NCBI GenBank assembly: GCA_028877215.1
Contig: JAPPFJ010000006.1
Span: 1-64,000 of the forward strand
Length of the DNA: 64,000 bases
Source of the DNA: Gemmatimonadota bacterium
GTDB lineage: Bacteria > Latescibacterota > UBA2968 > GCA-2709665
Reading direction: 5' to 3'
How positions within the stretch are numbered: the stretch's first letter is position 1; each line of letters opens with the position of its first letter. The notes under the pieces were generated by a model. It was given only the letters and a program-made list of their open reading frames with translations, was not told the DNA's origin and made no database searches. Below are positions 15,447-23,774 of the stretch, piece by piece. Position numbers and translations under genes: made by a program.

Positions 15447-17894
15447 ATGGCATTGCACAAACGCTATCGACCACAGGAAACAGAGCCGCGCCTTCTGGCG
15501 CGTTGGCAAAAGTCATGTATCTACTCATTCGACTTGCACGAAAGTAGCCCGGTGTACGCTATCGATACGCCTCCGGCGACCGTGTCGGGAAGACTCCACA
15601 TGGGCCACGTCTATTCATACAGCCATGCTGACTTCATGGCTCGCTTCTGGCGAATGAACGGCTGGCGAGTGTTCTATCCGATGGGATATGACGACAATGG
15701 CCTTCCCACGGAACGGCTGGCGGAAAAACTCTTGGGAAAACGGACACCGAGCCTAAACCGTGAGGCATTTGTCGAGCAATGTCTCAACCTCGCCGAAACC
15801 ATCGAACGAGAGTACCAGGAACTCTGGCTTCGCCTTGGGCTGTCAGTGGACTGGACACACACCTACCGCACCTCGGGCGACACCGCACAACGCATTGCTC
15901 AGAAGTCATTTATCGACTTGCTTGAAAACGGTCTGGTCTACCGCAAGGAGGCGCCGGCCATCTGGTGCACAGAATGCAGGACAGCGATCGCTCAGGCCGA
16001 ACTGGACGAAGTGGAACGAATAACAGAATTCATAACCGTGGACTTTCGCCTCGCAGACGGAAATTCGCTACCCATCGCCACTACTCGGCCCGAGTTGTTG
16101 GCCGCATGTGTGGCGGTTTTCGTACATCCAGGAGATGCCCGTTATAGGTCACTGATCGGCCGCGATGTCTCAGTCCCAATCTTTGGCCAACACGTGCCCA
16201 TACTGCAGAATTCGGGTGTGAATCCCGAAATGGGCACGGGCGCCGTCATGTGCTGCACCTTCGGCGACGCAGCGGACGTGAACTGGTGGCGTTCCTACAA
16301 GCTGCCGCTGATTTCCGTCATCGACAGGAACTGCCGGATGACCGGGTGTTCCGGCGCACTCAAAGGCCTTTTCGTTCCCGAAGCCAGACGACAGATCGTG
16401 ACGGCGCTCGAGGAACATGGATTGATGCTGGACCGCTGGTCTGCGCGTCAATCCGTTCGCGTTCACGAACGATGCGACACTCCGGTGGAATATATCGTCG
16501 CACCGCAATGGTTCATTCGTGTCCTCGACAACAAAAACCGCTGGCTTGAAGCGGGCGAAGCAGTCACGTGGCACCCCCCGCACATGAAGACCCGCTACAT
16601 TGAATGGATCGAAAGCTTGCAATGGGATTGGTGTATCTCCCGCCAGCGCAAGTTTGGCATACCGTTTCCTGTTTGGCATTGCGGATCCTGCGGTAAGATT
16701 ACCGCGGCGCAGGAAACCGAACTGCCGGTGAGTCCTCTCGATACATCTCCGCAGAGATGCCCTACCTGCGGCGCCAACTGCTGGATAGCCGACACTGACG
16801 TTATGGATACGTGGGCGACTTCCTCACTCAGTCCTCAGATTGCCGCACCGTGGTTATCCGACAACCAGCTTTATCAGAATACCTACCCCATGTCCATGCG
16901 TCCCCAGTCACACGAAATCATACGGACGTGGGCCTTTTACACGATTGTCAAGTCTCTCTACCATTTCGGCCAGATACCTTGGAAGGACATCTGCGTTTCC
17001 GGATGGGGATTGGCTCCTGAAGGTAAAGGAAAGATCAGCAAGAGCCGAGGGGGTGGGCTGGCAGCGCCGATGGCTGTAATTGAGAAGTACTCTGCCGACG
17101 CCGTACGCTATTGGGCGGCAGGAACGGGATTTGGAAAGGACACGGTCATCAGCGAAGAAAAAAACCAGGCAGGTCAAAAATTGGTCACCAAACTCTGGAA
17201 CGTGGCCCGCTTCAGCGAACGGTTCCTTCAAGGATATCGTCCTCCTGTTGAACCGTCGAATCTCACTCCCGCCGATCGGTGGATCCTGTCGAGCGCACAA
17301 TGCCTGATCCGGCGGGTAACCTGCTGTTTTCAAGACTATCAATACGCTCTCGCCCGGAGCGAAACCGAGAGCTTCTTCTGGCGAGACCTGGCCGACAACT
17401 ATCTCGAAATGGCCAAGCGGCGCCTTTATGAAGTGAATGGTAGCGGCACCAGCGGTGCGCAATATGCACTCAGCCACGTGCTCAGAACCTGCATCCAACT
17501 CTTTGCGCCATTCTTGCCGTTCGTAACCGAAGAAATCTACGACGGCCTGTTCGCGAAGAACGATGAATCAATCCATGTGTCCGCTTGGCCGATCCTGAAT
17601 CCTGGACTGGTCGACGATCGCTCCGAAGTGACAGGCAGCCACTTGGTTGAGATCGCTACTGCGGTCCGCCGGTACAAGAGCGAATCCAATATTTCACTCG
17701 GCGCAACCCTGGACCAGTTGCAACTCGCGGTTCACGACAAGACACTCTCGTTGACGCTGTGGGAGGCCGAATCGGACCTGACGAGCATAACGCGTGCGCG
17801 GGAACTTGACGTGCGTCTGAACGAACCGCTCGACCCTGGCTTCCGCATCGTACTGGATGGCGAGATGGTCAAGGCCGCAGTAAAGAAATCTTAG
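15447..17894 (+). CDS. valS: Valyl-tRNA synthetase, archaeal-type short form
   Basis: 815 residues. It charges tRNA-Val with valine and proofreads. Class I signatures: TPPATVSGRLHMGHVYSYSH holds the HIGH-type motif HMGH (residues 51-54), and KISKS (529-533) is the KMSKS equivalent. YPMGYDDNGLPTERL is characteristic of the archaeal/rickettsial-type ValRS, not the usual bacterial one. The CP1 editing domain lies at about 170-330 (VPIFGQHVPILQNSGVNPEMGTG region), and a CxxC...CxxC zinc knuckle (WHCGSCGK, RCPTCGANC) follows. The anticodon-binding domain is at about 600-740; the long C-terminal coiled coil of E. coli ValRS is missing, as expected for this type. GGGAG precedes the ATG. Expression is probably controlled by the Val-rich leader upstream. 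Confidence 0.9.
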   Translation: MALHKRYRPQETEPRLLARWQKSCIYSFDLHESSPVYAIDTPPATVSGRLHMGHVYSYSHADFMARFWRMNGWRVFYPMGYDDNGLPTERLAEKLLGKRTPSLNREAFVEQCLNLAETIEREYQELWLRLGLSVDWTHTYRTSGDTAQRIAQKSFIDLLENGLVYRKEAPAIWCTECRTAIAQAELDEVERITEFITVDFRLADGNSLPIATTRPELLAACVAVFVHPGDARYRSLIGRDVSVPIFGQHVPILQNSGVNPEMGTGAVMCCTFGDAADVNWWRSYKLPLISVIDRNCRMTGCSGALKGLFVPEARRQIVTALEEHGLMLDRWSARQSVRVHERCDTPVEYIVAPQWFIRVLDNKNRWLEAGEAVTWHPPHMKTRYIEWIESLQWDWCISRQRKFGIPFPVWHCGSCGKITAAQETELPVSPLDTSPQRCPTCGANCWIADTDVMDTWATSSLSPQIAAPWLSDNQLYQNTYPMSMRPQSHEIIRTWAFYTIVKSLYHFGQIPWKDICVSGWGLAPEGKGKISKSRGGGLAAPMAVIEKYSADAVRYWAAGTGFGKDTVISEEKNQAGQKLVTKLWNVARFSERFLQGYRPPVEPSNLTPADRWILSSAQCLIRRVTCCFQDYQYALARSETESFFWRDLADNYLEMAKRRLYEVNGSGTSGAQYALSHVLRTCIQLFAPFLPFVTEEIYDGLFAKNDESIHVSAWPILNPGLVDDRSEVTGSHLVEIATAVRRYKSESNISLGATLDQLQLAVHDKTLSLTLWEAESDLTSITRARELDVRLNEPLDPGFRIVLDGEMVKAAVKKS

Positions 17895-18054
17895 GTTCTA
17901 CTTTGCTTGTTTCTCTGCTTAGCACGATTTGTCGCGACACGCGCTGCCAGGATTGGTGGTGTTGCCCAAGGCCTTGCTTCGACGAAAATCCCGAACTTCC
18001 CTGGATTTTGGACCCGCTGTCAGCATATACGGGTCGTAATCTGGAGCCCTGAAA

Positions 18055-18195
18055 ATGACCAGGTATTGTCCAATGCACCATATCACCACCTCGCAAAATG
18101 GTGTCATGCAAGACGAGTGCGTGGACGTCAATCCCGACCACAATAATGACGAACATAACCCAATCCAACGGCGGGCGGGGCCGAAATGTGCCTGA
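18055..18195 (+). CDS. Asn/Asp-rich leader peptide of aspS2
   Basis: A 46-residue frame, ATG 18055 to TGA 18193-18195, with GGAG (18043-18046) eight bases upstream. Residues 20-35 include four Asp and four Asn (DVNPDHNNDEHN), and a fifth Asn is at residue 15. The last Asn codons, at 18142-18147 and 18157-18159, lie just before the antiterminator strand that begins at 18165. A ribosome starved of Asn-tRNA (or Asp-tRNA) would stall there. The downstream gene encodes an AspRS of the type that also charges tRNA-Asn with Asp, so sensing both residues makes sense. No clear promoter was found in the 160 bases before it. Confidence 0.78.
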   Translation: MTRYCPMHHITTSQNGVMQDECVDVNPDHNNDEHNPIQRRAGPKCA

Positions 18196-18249
18196 ACACG
18201 GACCCTGAAGTACAACCCGCCGTTGGTCGCAGACCAGCGGCGGTTTTTC
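18165..18249 (+). promoter_or_regulatory. Transcription attenuator of aspS2 (antiterminator and terminator)
   Basis: The antiterminator is a perfect 11-bp helix, CCAACGGCGGG (18165-18175, inside the leader frame) with CCCGCCGTTGG (18216-18226). The terminator pairs CCGCCGTTGGTC (18217-18228) with GACCAGCGGCGG (18232-18243), 12 pairs including one G-U, followed by TTTTT. Ten bases are shared, so only one helix can form. A ribosome finishing the leader at 18195 masks the antiterminator strand; one stalled at the Asn codons leaves it free. This is the cleanest of the three attenuators here. Confidence 0.8.
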
Positions 18250-18290
18250 GTGCCAAAAAACCCGATTCTTTAAAAGGGGAGATTTATCAA

Positions 18291-19610
18291 GTGAGATACA
18301 TATCAATACATAGACTCAACGACTATGTAGGACAGATCATCACGCTCAACGGGTGGGTACATACGCTTCGCGATCAGAAGCAGATGCAATTCATAATTCT
18401 CCGTAATCCCACAGGAATGGTCCAGGCCTCCCTGGAGAAGCAGCGGAATCCCGCTCTGGCAGAAGTGGTTTCGACCCTAACCCGAGAATCCGCCGTTCGA
18501 CTAACCGGCCACGTGGCACAAAACCCAGACGTCCGCCTGGGAGGCGTCGAAATCCAACTGGCGGAACTTCACATTGAAAACAGGGCCAAATCGCCCCTGC
18601 CGATCGAGCCATTTGGCAAGGATTTACCAGGACTGGAACCCCGGCTTGACTGGCGACATTTAGACCTGCGCCGGCCAGAGAACCGTCTGCTCTTCCAGGT
18701 CCAGACCACCGTTGAATCCGCTATGCGCGATTTCTGGCAACGTGAGGGATTCATCGAAATCCATACACCCAAAATCATGGGCAGCGCCAGCGAATCCGGC
18801 GCTGAACTCTTTGAACTCCCATACTTCGAAACGATAGCCTATCTCGCTCAGTCGCCCCAGTTCTATAAGCAGATGGCGATGGCAGCCGGTTTAGAAAGAG
18901 TCTTTGAAATCGGCCCAGTATTCAGAGCGAACCCCTCATTCACCTCGCGCCACGACACCGAATTCACCAGCGTCGACGTCGAATTTTCCTGGATCGAGTC
19001 GCACGTGGACCTCATGGACTTTGAAGAACAGTGGCTCCGTCACACAATATTCGCCGTACGCCAGGCACACGGCGAAGCAATTGCAGAACACTTTGGCTCC
19101 GAAGTTACAGTTCCCGACCTTCCATTCCCACGCATAACGATGGAAGAAGCACTTGTCCGGCTGCGGGAACGGGGTTACACACCACCGCCTCAAAAACAGG
19201 GCGACCTGTGCCCTCACGGAGAGCGTCTGCTTGGCGAAAACATACTCGATGACCTCGGGCACGAATTTGTCTTCCTTGTCGACTATCCAGTTTCGGTCCG
19301 CCCATTTTACCACATGCGGTACCCGGACAACCCAACCGTCACTAAGAGCTTCGACCTTCTATGGAAAGGCTTGGAACTTACTACCGGCGCGCAGCGTGAA
19401 CACCGCCCCGACGTGCTGGCCGTCCAGGCAAAAGAAAAGGGTGTCCGGTTGAAACCCATCCAGTACTATCTGGACTTTTTCAAGTACGGATGTCCGCCAC
19501 ACGGCGGCTTCGGCTTCGGCCTTACAAGGATGCTCATGATTCTGCTCGGATTCAAGAACGTCCGAGAAGTCACGTACTTGTACCGCGGACCAAGGAGACT
19601 CTACCCTTGA
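18291..19610 (+). CDS. aspS2: Archaeal-type aspartyl-tRNA synthetase, probably non-discriminating (AspRS2)
   Basis: 439 residues from the GTG at 18291, which has AAAGGGGAGA upstream; a frame extending back to 18186 runs through the terminator and is rejected. Class II aaRS of the archaeal/eukaryotic AspRS subtype: OB-fold anticodon domain (GQIITLNGWVHTLRDQKQMQ), then AQSPQFYKQMAMAAGLERVF, FRANPSFTSRHDTEFTSVDV, HMRYPDNPTVTKSFDLLWKG, and motif 3 in CPPHGGFGFGLTRMLMILLG. It lacks the GAD insertion of bacterial AspRS (about 590 residues). In bacteria this type often attaches Asp to both tRNA-Asp and tRNA-Asn, with GatCAB amidation giving Asn-tRNA. The Asn/Asp-rich leader supports that role here. 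No gatCAB is in the window. Confidence 0.88.
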   Translation: MRYISIHRLNDYVGQIITLNGWVHTLRDQKQMQFIILRNPTGMVQASLEKQRNPALAEVVSTLTRESAVRLTGHVAQNPDVRLGGVEIQLAELHIENRAKSPLPIEPFGKDLPGLEPRLDWRHLDLRRPENRLLFQVQTTVESAMRDFWQREGFIEIHTPKIMGSASESGAELFELPYFETIAYLAQSPQFYKQMAMAAGLERVFEIGPVFRANPSFTSRHDTEFTSVDVEFSWIESHVDLMDFEEQWLRHTIFAVRQAHGEAIAEHFGSEVTVPDLPFPRITMEEALVRLRERGYTPPPQKQGDLCPHGERLLGENILDDLGHEFVFLVDYPVSVRPFYHMRYPDNPTVTKSFDLLWKGLELTTGAQREHRPDVLAVQAKEKGVRLKPIQYYLDFFKYGCPPHGGFGFGLTRMLMILLGFKNVREVTYLYRGPRRLYP

Positions 19611-20046
19611 GTCGCCTTCTTTCCAGCGGCCTCGAGACCGGTTTTCACAATGATGTTCACGGCCAGAAAGGTCTTCAACCCAGTGTTTCGGGCACGTACG
19701 GAGCCGACGTGATTATTATTGCTAAAGCCATCCTCTTGGGCAACTTCGTGAGAGGACAACATTGGCAACGTAAATCCGGAGAATTATCTTGCCCACCGGC
19801 CGCCTCGTGTCCATCTAAAATCAATCGCGCCGGGGCGAGGTTCCCGCTCCCGGCGCGTCTGTTATGATCTGGGTTGCATTTCTTATCCGACTTGCATCCT
19901 TGGTTTAAATCGCCCGGGAAACGCACGGACCTCGCTCCTCAGATCCGGAAATTTCCGTGTTCTCGCCCTCGCGTTACGTATCCACCTTTACGGAGGATGG
20001 CGGAACCAAGCCGATTTCAGGTAATACCTGTCAGTGGTTTGCGCAT
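19611..20046. other. Convergent intergenic region with a possible terminator hairpin
   Basis: No coding frame with support. It lies between the aspS2 stop and the stop of a minus-strand lipoprotein gene. It contains a 9-bp GC-rich hairpin at 19826-19857; otherwise nothing was recognised. Confidence 0.4.
19826..19857 (+). terminator. Possible terminator hairpin downstream of aspS2
   Basis: CGCGCCGGG (19826-19834) pairs with CCCGGCGCG (19849-19857), followed only by TCTGTT, so the T-tract is weak. AAAATCAAT precedes it, giving a similar weak tract on the other strand. Confidence 0.4.
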
Positions 20047-21021
20047 CTATCGGGCTTCGAAGAAGAACCGAATCACGTCGTCTTCCTTGAGCATGGCATC
20101 GAAGAATTCCTGGTCCTCCTCGTTCAACTCTCCGGCGGCCTGCAGCACAATACGCATATATTGCTCTCTGGTCAACGTCAGCGTCAGTCTGTCGCCGTCC
20201 ACGTCAACTGAGCCTTCCAGGACGAGTCCGTCTTCCTCAATGATCGTCAGTGTTGCGCCGCTGATCGACCAGGTACCCGTAACGGACCAGGTGCCCGTGC
20301 TGTCCTGATCTTCAAAGGTGCCGTTGGCATGGAAACGACGCCCTGGAGACCAGACACTGTCGCGCAAGCTCGTCTCCATTTCGCCTGTGAACTCATTGAC
20401 GATGGCAACCGCAACCGAGCTGTCAACCTGCCCCTGCTCCAGGATGGCGGCAACCAGATTCCTGCTGATTGTCTCAACCATATCGGTTCCGACGTATCCC
20501 CACGTACCGACGATAACCGGTGACGAAAGCAAGGCCGAACCCGTCACGCGCGCCTTCCCGCCAACGGGCAGTTCAACTGATACTTGGTATCCGCCATTTA
20601 CCGGAATGCTCGACCAGGAGTCCAATACATCTTCTCCCTGCACGGCACGCGCCCGATAGTAGCCGTTGACATTGACACCATCGATTTCCACGCGGGCTTC
20701 ACCTCCAGCGTCCGTCAAGCCCGACCACCCATAATTCGCCGTTCGACCTGAAACGGAACGGGAAATCTCAACAGTAACACCGCTCAATGGCGATCCATCC
20801 TGCAGTACGGTGGCCACCACGACGGCTGGTCTCGCACTGCCTCGAATCGCCAATTTGCCCAGTGGCTGCCCTGAATGACGTTGTCCGGAATTGATATGGG
20901 CTTCTTCTGCCGGCCTGTGGGTTTCGGGTACCATCGATGTGGTAACTCGGTCACCGCCGCAACTGGAAATCGCACCTCCGATCATCGCCAACACAAACAC
21001 ACTGCGAACTCGACTAAACAT
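20047..21021 (-). CDS. Lipoprotein with Ig-like/carboxypeptidase-regulatory-like domain and lipocalin-like C-terminus
   Basis: About 324 residues from the ATG at 21021, with AAAGGGGG upstream. The lipoprotein signal is VFVLAMIGGAISSCGGD. Residues about 45-150 form a beta-rich domain: GKLAIRGSARPAVVVATVLQ, GVTVEISRSVSGR, DSWSSIPVNGGYQVSVELPV. It is clearly similar to the N-terminal domain of the lipoprotein at 27756-29267, including SWSSIPVNGG. The C-terminal 170 residues carry GTWGYVG and GTWSVTGTWSISGATLTI, a pattern like the lipocalin-type domains seen in secreted FCB proteins. The role is unknown; possibly surface binding or a sensory accessory. It has no obvious operon partner, being convergent with aspS2. 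Confidence 0.65.
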   Translation of the reverse strand: MFSRVRSVFVLAMIGGAISSCGGDRVTTSMVPETHRPAEEAHINSGQRHSGQPLGKLAIRGSARPAVVVATVLQDGSPLSGVTVEISRSVSGRTANYGWSGLTDAGGEARVEIDGVNVNGYYRARAVQGEDVLDSWSSIPVNGGYQVSVELPVGGKARVTGSALLSSPVIVGTWGYVGTDMVETISRNLVAAILEQGQVDSSVAVAIVNEFTGEMETSLRDSVWSPGRRFHANGTFEDQDSTGTWSVTGTWSISGATLTIIEEDGLVLEGSVDVDGDRLTLTLTREQYMRIVLQAAGELNEEDQEFFDAMLKEDDVIRFFFEAR

Positions 21022-21497
21022 CGCGGGCCCCCTTTTTCGAGTGTCTCCTCCGAAAAGCAACGGGATCTACGCCTCCAAAATCACCGGACTCTTGCCGTTG
21101 GCAAGGCGTCGTTAATTCAATGAAGACTAAAAACAGATCTTACGGATCCTGCCACATTCTAAGACTCTTGAGTCCGCGGATTGTTTCCGACATGGTCCTG
21201 ATGGAACGAAAGGGTTCGCTCCCTGGACTGAAACGTGCAAATCGCGGAGACATGTCGGCGTGACAGCAGCACCATTTCCGGTCGCCCTGCAGATTCGCGT
21301 TTTGCTTTGCGTTTAACCGCGTTTGCCGCAGATGTGTGGACAACCAGCGCCTTAAGGCTCCTCCGCCACACCGCCGGAGCGGGTTCGGACTCTGGAGGCG
21401 CTGCAGGCGACAATCTTGTCCAACGGTGTGATTGCCTCGTACAGTGCTCGAGCGTTTATCCTCCGGCGCCGATGCGCGGGAATCCTGAACAAAACAC
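21022..21497. other. Intergenic region before the STAS-gene promoter, no gene seen
   Basis: Divergent region between the minus-strand lipoprotein and the signalling operon. Short frames have no family resemblance, and no structured RNA was recognised. Confidence 0.4.
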
Positions 21498-21526
21498 TTG
21501 ACATATCGAGCGAATCCTGTTATCTA
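21498..21526 (+). promoter_or_regulatory. Strong sigma70-type promoter of the signalling operon
   Basis: Consensus TTGACA (21498-21503), 17 bases, TATCTA (21521-21526). The STAS gene starts 82 bases later, with AAAAAGGAGATC before its ATG. Confidence 0.72.
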
Positions 21527-21608
21527 ATCGTTTCGTTGCACATCCGTCAATGAAATCTAATACATAGTATCCGAGAGGTCGGTTCACAATAAAAAAGGAG
21601 ATCGGTCG

Positions 21609-21953
21609 ATGGAGGTTAACACCGAACGGGACAACGGCACCTTAATCGCGAAGGCTGAGGGTCGCGTCGACGGGTCCAATGCCCGTGAGTTCGAGGAAGC
21701 GCTCGATTCCGCAATCACCCAGCACGAAGACGGTCAAGCGGTGATCGTGGATTTTGAAGGCCTTTCCTATATAAGTAGTGCGGGTCTCCGGGTCATCCTG
21801 CTGACCGCGAGGACGCTTCGCAAACAGGACAAGGAATTCGTCGTCTGCTCGCTCTCTGATCCGATCAGGGAGGTCTTTGAGATCAGCGGATTCGACAAAA
21901 TCATACCGGTATACGCCACCAGATCGGAAGCGCTGGCAGCAGTCGGAGGATAG
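21609..21953 (+). CDS. STAS-domain anti-sigma-factor antagonist (SpoIIAA/RsbV-like)
   Basis: 114 residues, a single STAS domain. VIVDFEGLSYISSAGLRVIL contains the switch site; Ser 57 corresponds to the phosphorylated Ser of SpoIIAA by position. In partner switching the unphosphorylated form binds the anti-sigma kinase and frees its target; the kinase phosphorylates it and a PP2C-type phosphatase resets it. The operon downstream provides both: a SpoIIE-type phosphatase fused to a receiver domain and an RsbW-like kinase. First gene after a strong sigma70 promoter. No sigma factor is encoded in the operon, so the final output is unknown. Confidence 0.88.
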   Translation: MEVNTERDNGTLIAKAEGRVDGSNAREFEEALDSAITQHEDGQAVIVDFEGLSYISSAGLRVILLTARTLRKQDKEFVVCSLSDPIREVFEISGFDKIIPVYATRSEALAAVGG

Positions 21954-22157
21954 TATCGGGTTAGCCCGGGACTGCTTCACGCAAGCAAATGCGGTTCACT
22001 GCGGAAGCATCACGGTTGGAAATGACACCGTAGCCATACCGGGTCCGCCGGACGGTTTGTTATGTCGTCGTCAAATGGAATGGACGGCGTCGCGTCCGGT
22101 AGTATTCCGGTTTAGGACGGTCCCGCCTGAATCTCCCGAGATACTGAAAGGCCGACC

Positions 22158-22545
22158 ATGATCGAAGACCTGCTGCCGATCGGGTTGCTGATTGTTGTAG
22201 CCAGGCTTCTCGAATGCCTCCTCGACCGGATTGGCTTGATTTCGATTGTCGCTTACACTGCGGCCGCGATTCTCCTCGTTCCCGTCGCTGGAATCGTTGA
22301 GCCGACGAGAAAGCTTCAGTTTTTCTGGGCATCGGCGTCTTCATCCTCTTCTTTCTTGCCGACCTCGACGAGATAGACTTCCCCGGTTTTGTGGCAACCA
22401 TCCGGGGGCGTTTTTTTTATGTTACTTTCCTGGGGGCAGTTACGGGAATCGCGTCGCCGGCGTGGCTGACGTCCGTCCCGTCGAATTCTTTTTTTTCACA
22501 GGCATTCCCGGCAGACCACAGACCCGCATCCTGCCGGACTCTTGA
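22158..22545 (+). pseudogene. Frameshifted, truncated cation:proton antiporter (CPA2/Kef-type) N-terminus
   Basis: The frame starts MIEDLLPIGLLIVVARLLEC and GLISIVAYTAAAILLVPVAG, a normal first two helices of a monovalent cation:H+ antiporter. In the T-run near 22319-22323 one base appears lost. The next frame then continues sensibly as FLGIGVFILFFLADLDEIDF and GFVATIRGRFFYVTFLGAVT. After about 22470 the similarity fades and a stop follows near 22545, so at least 250 residues are missing. It sits between the STAS gene and the phosphatase gene, apparently a dead gene inside a live operon. Frameshift position is by eye. Confidence 0.68.
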
Positions 22546-22604
22546 ACGGAGCGGCATCCTGATTCAATAATTCTGCGATCCATCCTATTCCGGGGTATAA
22601 CGAT

Positions 22605-23774
22605 ATGTCTGCGCTCCCGTACAAAATCCTGGTAGTAGACGATGAGCCCGACCTGGAACCGCTTGTGCTGCAGCGTATGCGGCGTCCGATTCGGAGAGGC
22701 CGGTACACCTTCGTGTTTGCGCGCAACGGTGTGGAGGCCCTCGAGCGATTGAATCAGGATGACACCATCGATATGGTGCTTTCCGACATCAATATGCCCC
22801 AGATGGACGGCCTGACCCTGCTGGAGCAGATACCCAAGGTGGACCCGAACATCCGTTCCGTGATTATATCGGCGTATGGAGACATGAAGAACATCCGGAT
22901 CGCCATGAATCGGGGTGCGTTCGACTTCGTCACCAAGCCCATAGACTTCTCCGACCTTCAGGTGACCATCGATCGAACCATGCGCCATCTGATCGAATGG
23001 CGCGAAGCGCTGGAGTCGCGTGACAAGCTGATCGCCCTGCAGAACGAACTCGACGTGGCCAGCAAGATGCAGCAGTCAATTCTACCCACGAGGTTTCCTG
23101 AAAATCCGTCCTATCAGGCGTACGGAAGTATGGAGCCGGCCCGAAACGTCGGCGGCGACTTCTTCGACATCATCCGCCTCGACGGCGGACGCATAGGCAT
23201 CGCCATCGCCGACGTCTCTGATAAGGGCGTACCCGCGGCCCTGTTCATGATGTCAAGCAGGACGGTACTGCGGGGTGCGGCAATCGGTACGACGAGCCCC
23301 GGCGAAGTGCTGTACGAAATGAACAATGCGCTCTACGAGAATAATGAAGCCGCGATGTTCGTCACGGTTTTCTACGCAGTATTCGATCCCGCCAATCGTC
23401 AGTTCGTTTACGCCAACGGCGGACACAATACGCCGCTGATCGTTAACGCGGAGGGGCAGGCAAGCGCGCTGCCACTGACCGGCGGCGTCGCCCTTGCGAT
23501 GTTGCCGGACATCGACTACGGGTACAATTCGGTCACGCTCGCACCGGGCGATACGGTCGTTCTATATACGGACGGTGTCACCGAAGCCATAAACGACGTC
23601 GAGGAAGAATTCGGAATGGATCGCCTTCAGAATGTCTTCACGGACAAGCCCCCGCAGGGCGCCCGCGACGCCAACGACGCCGTCTTTCAGGCCGTGAGAG
23701 GTTTTGTCGGCGACACGCCCCAATTCGACGACATTACGTGCGTTACTTTTCGATACAGGGGGTCGGACGGGTGA
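22605..23774 (+). CDS. Response regulator receiver - SpoIIE/PP2C phosphatase (RsbU-like)
   Basis: 389 residues. Receiver domain, residues 5-125: acidic pair D12-D13, phospho-acceptor D61 in VLSDINMPQMDG, conserved K111 in FVTKPID. A short helical linker (LIALQNELDVASKMQQSILP) is typical before RsbU-type domains. The PP2C-like SpoIIE domain, residues about 165-385, has GGDFFDIIRLDGGRIGIAIA, DVSDKGVPAALFM and the terminal QFDDITCVTFRY, with the metal-binding Asp residues present. Phosphorylation by the downstream histidine kinase would control dephosphorylation of the STAS protein. The stop overlaps the next start (GTGA). Confidence 0.9.
   Translation: MSALPYKILVVDDEPDLEPLVLQRMRRPIRRGRYTFVFARNGVEALERLNQDDTIDMVLSDINMPQMDGLTLLEQIPKVDPNIRSVIISAYGDMKNIRIAMNRGAFDFVTKPIDFSDLQVTIDRTMRHLIEWREALESRDKLIALQNELDVASKMQQSILPTRFPENPSYQAYGSMEPARNVGGDFFDIIRLDGGRIGIAIADVSDKGVPAALFMMSSRTVLRGAAIGTTSPGEVLYEMNNALYENNEAAMFVTVFYAVFDPANRQFVYANGGHNTPLIVNAEGQASALPLTGGVALAMLPDIDYGYNSVTLAPGDTVVLYTDGVTEAINDVEEEFGMDRLQNVFTDKPPQGARDANDAVFQAVRGFVGDTPQFDDITCVTFRYRGSDG

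Noticed and set aside
18186-18290. Upstream extension of aspS2 from ATG 18186
   Set aside because: It overlaps the leader stop and the terminator; GTG 18291 has a strong AAAGGGGAGA and matches the family start.
14958-18290. T-box riboswitch as explanation for the aaRS leaders
   Set aside because: The conserved T-box segment and the specifier stem were not seen, whereas residue-biased leader frames are present at both.
22246-22545. 100-codon frame as a separate gene
   Set aside because: Arg/Ser/Pro-rich, in another frame of the antiporter remnant, without start signals.
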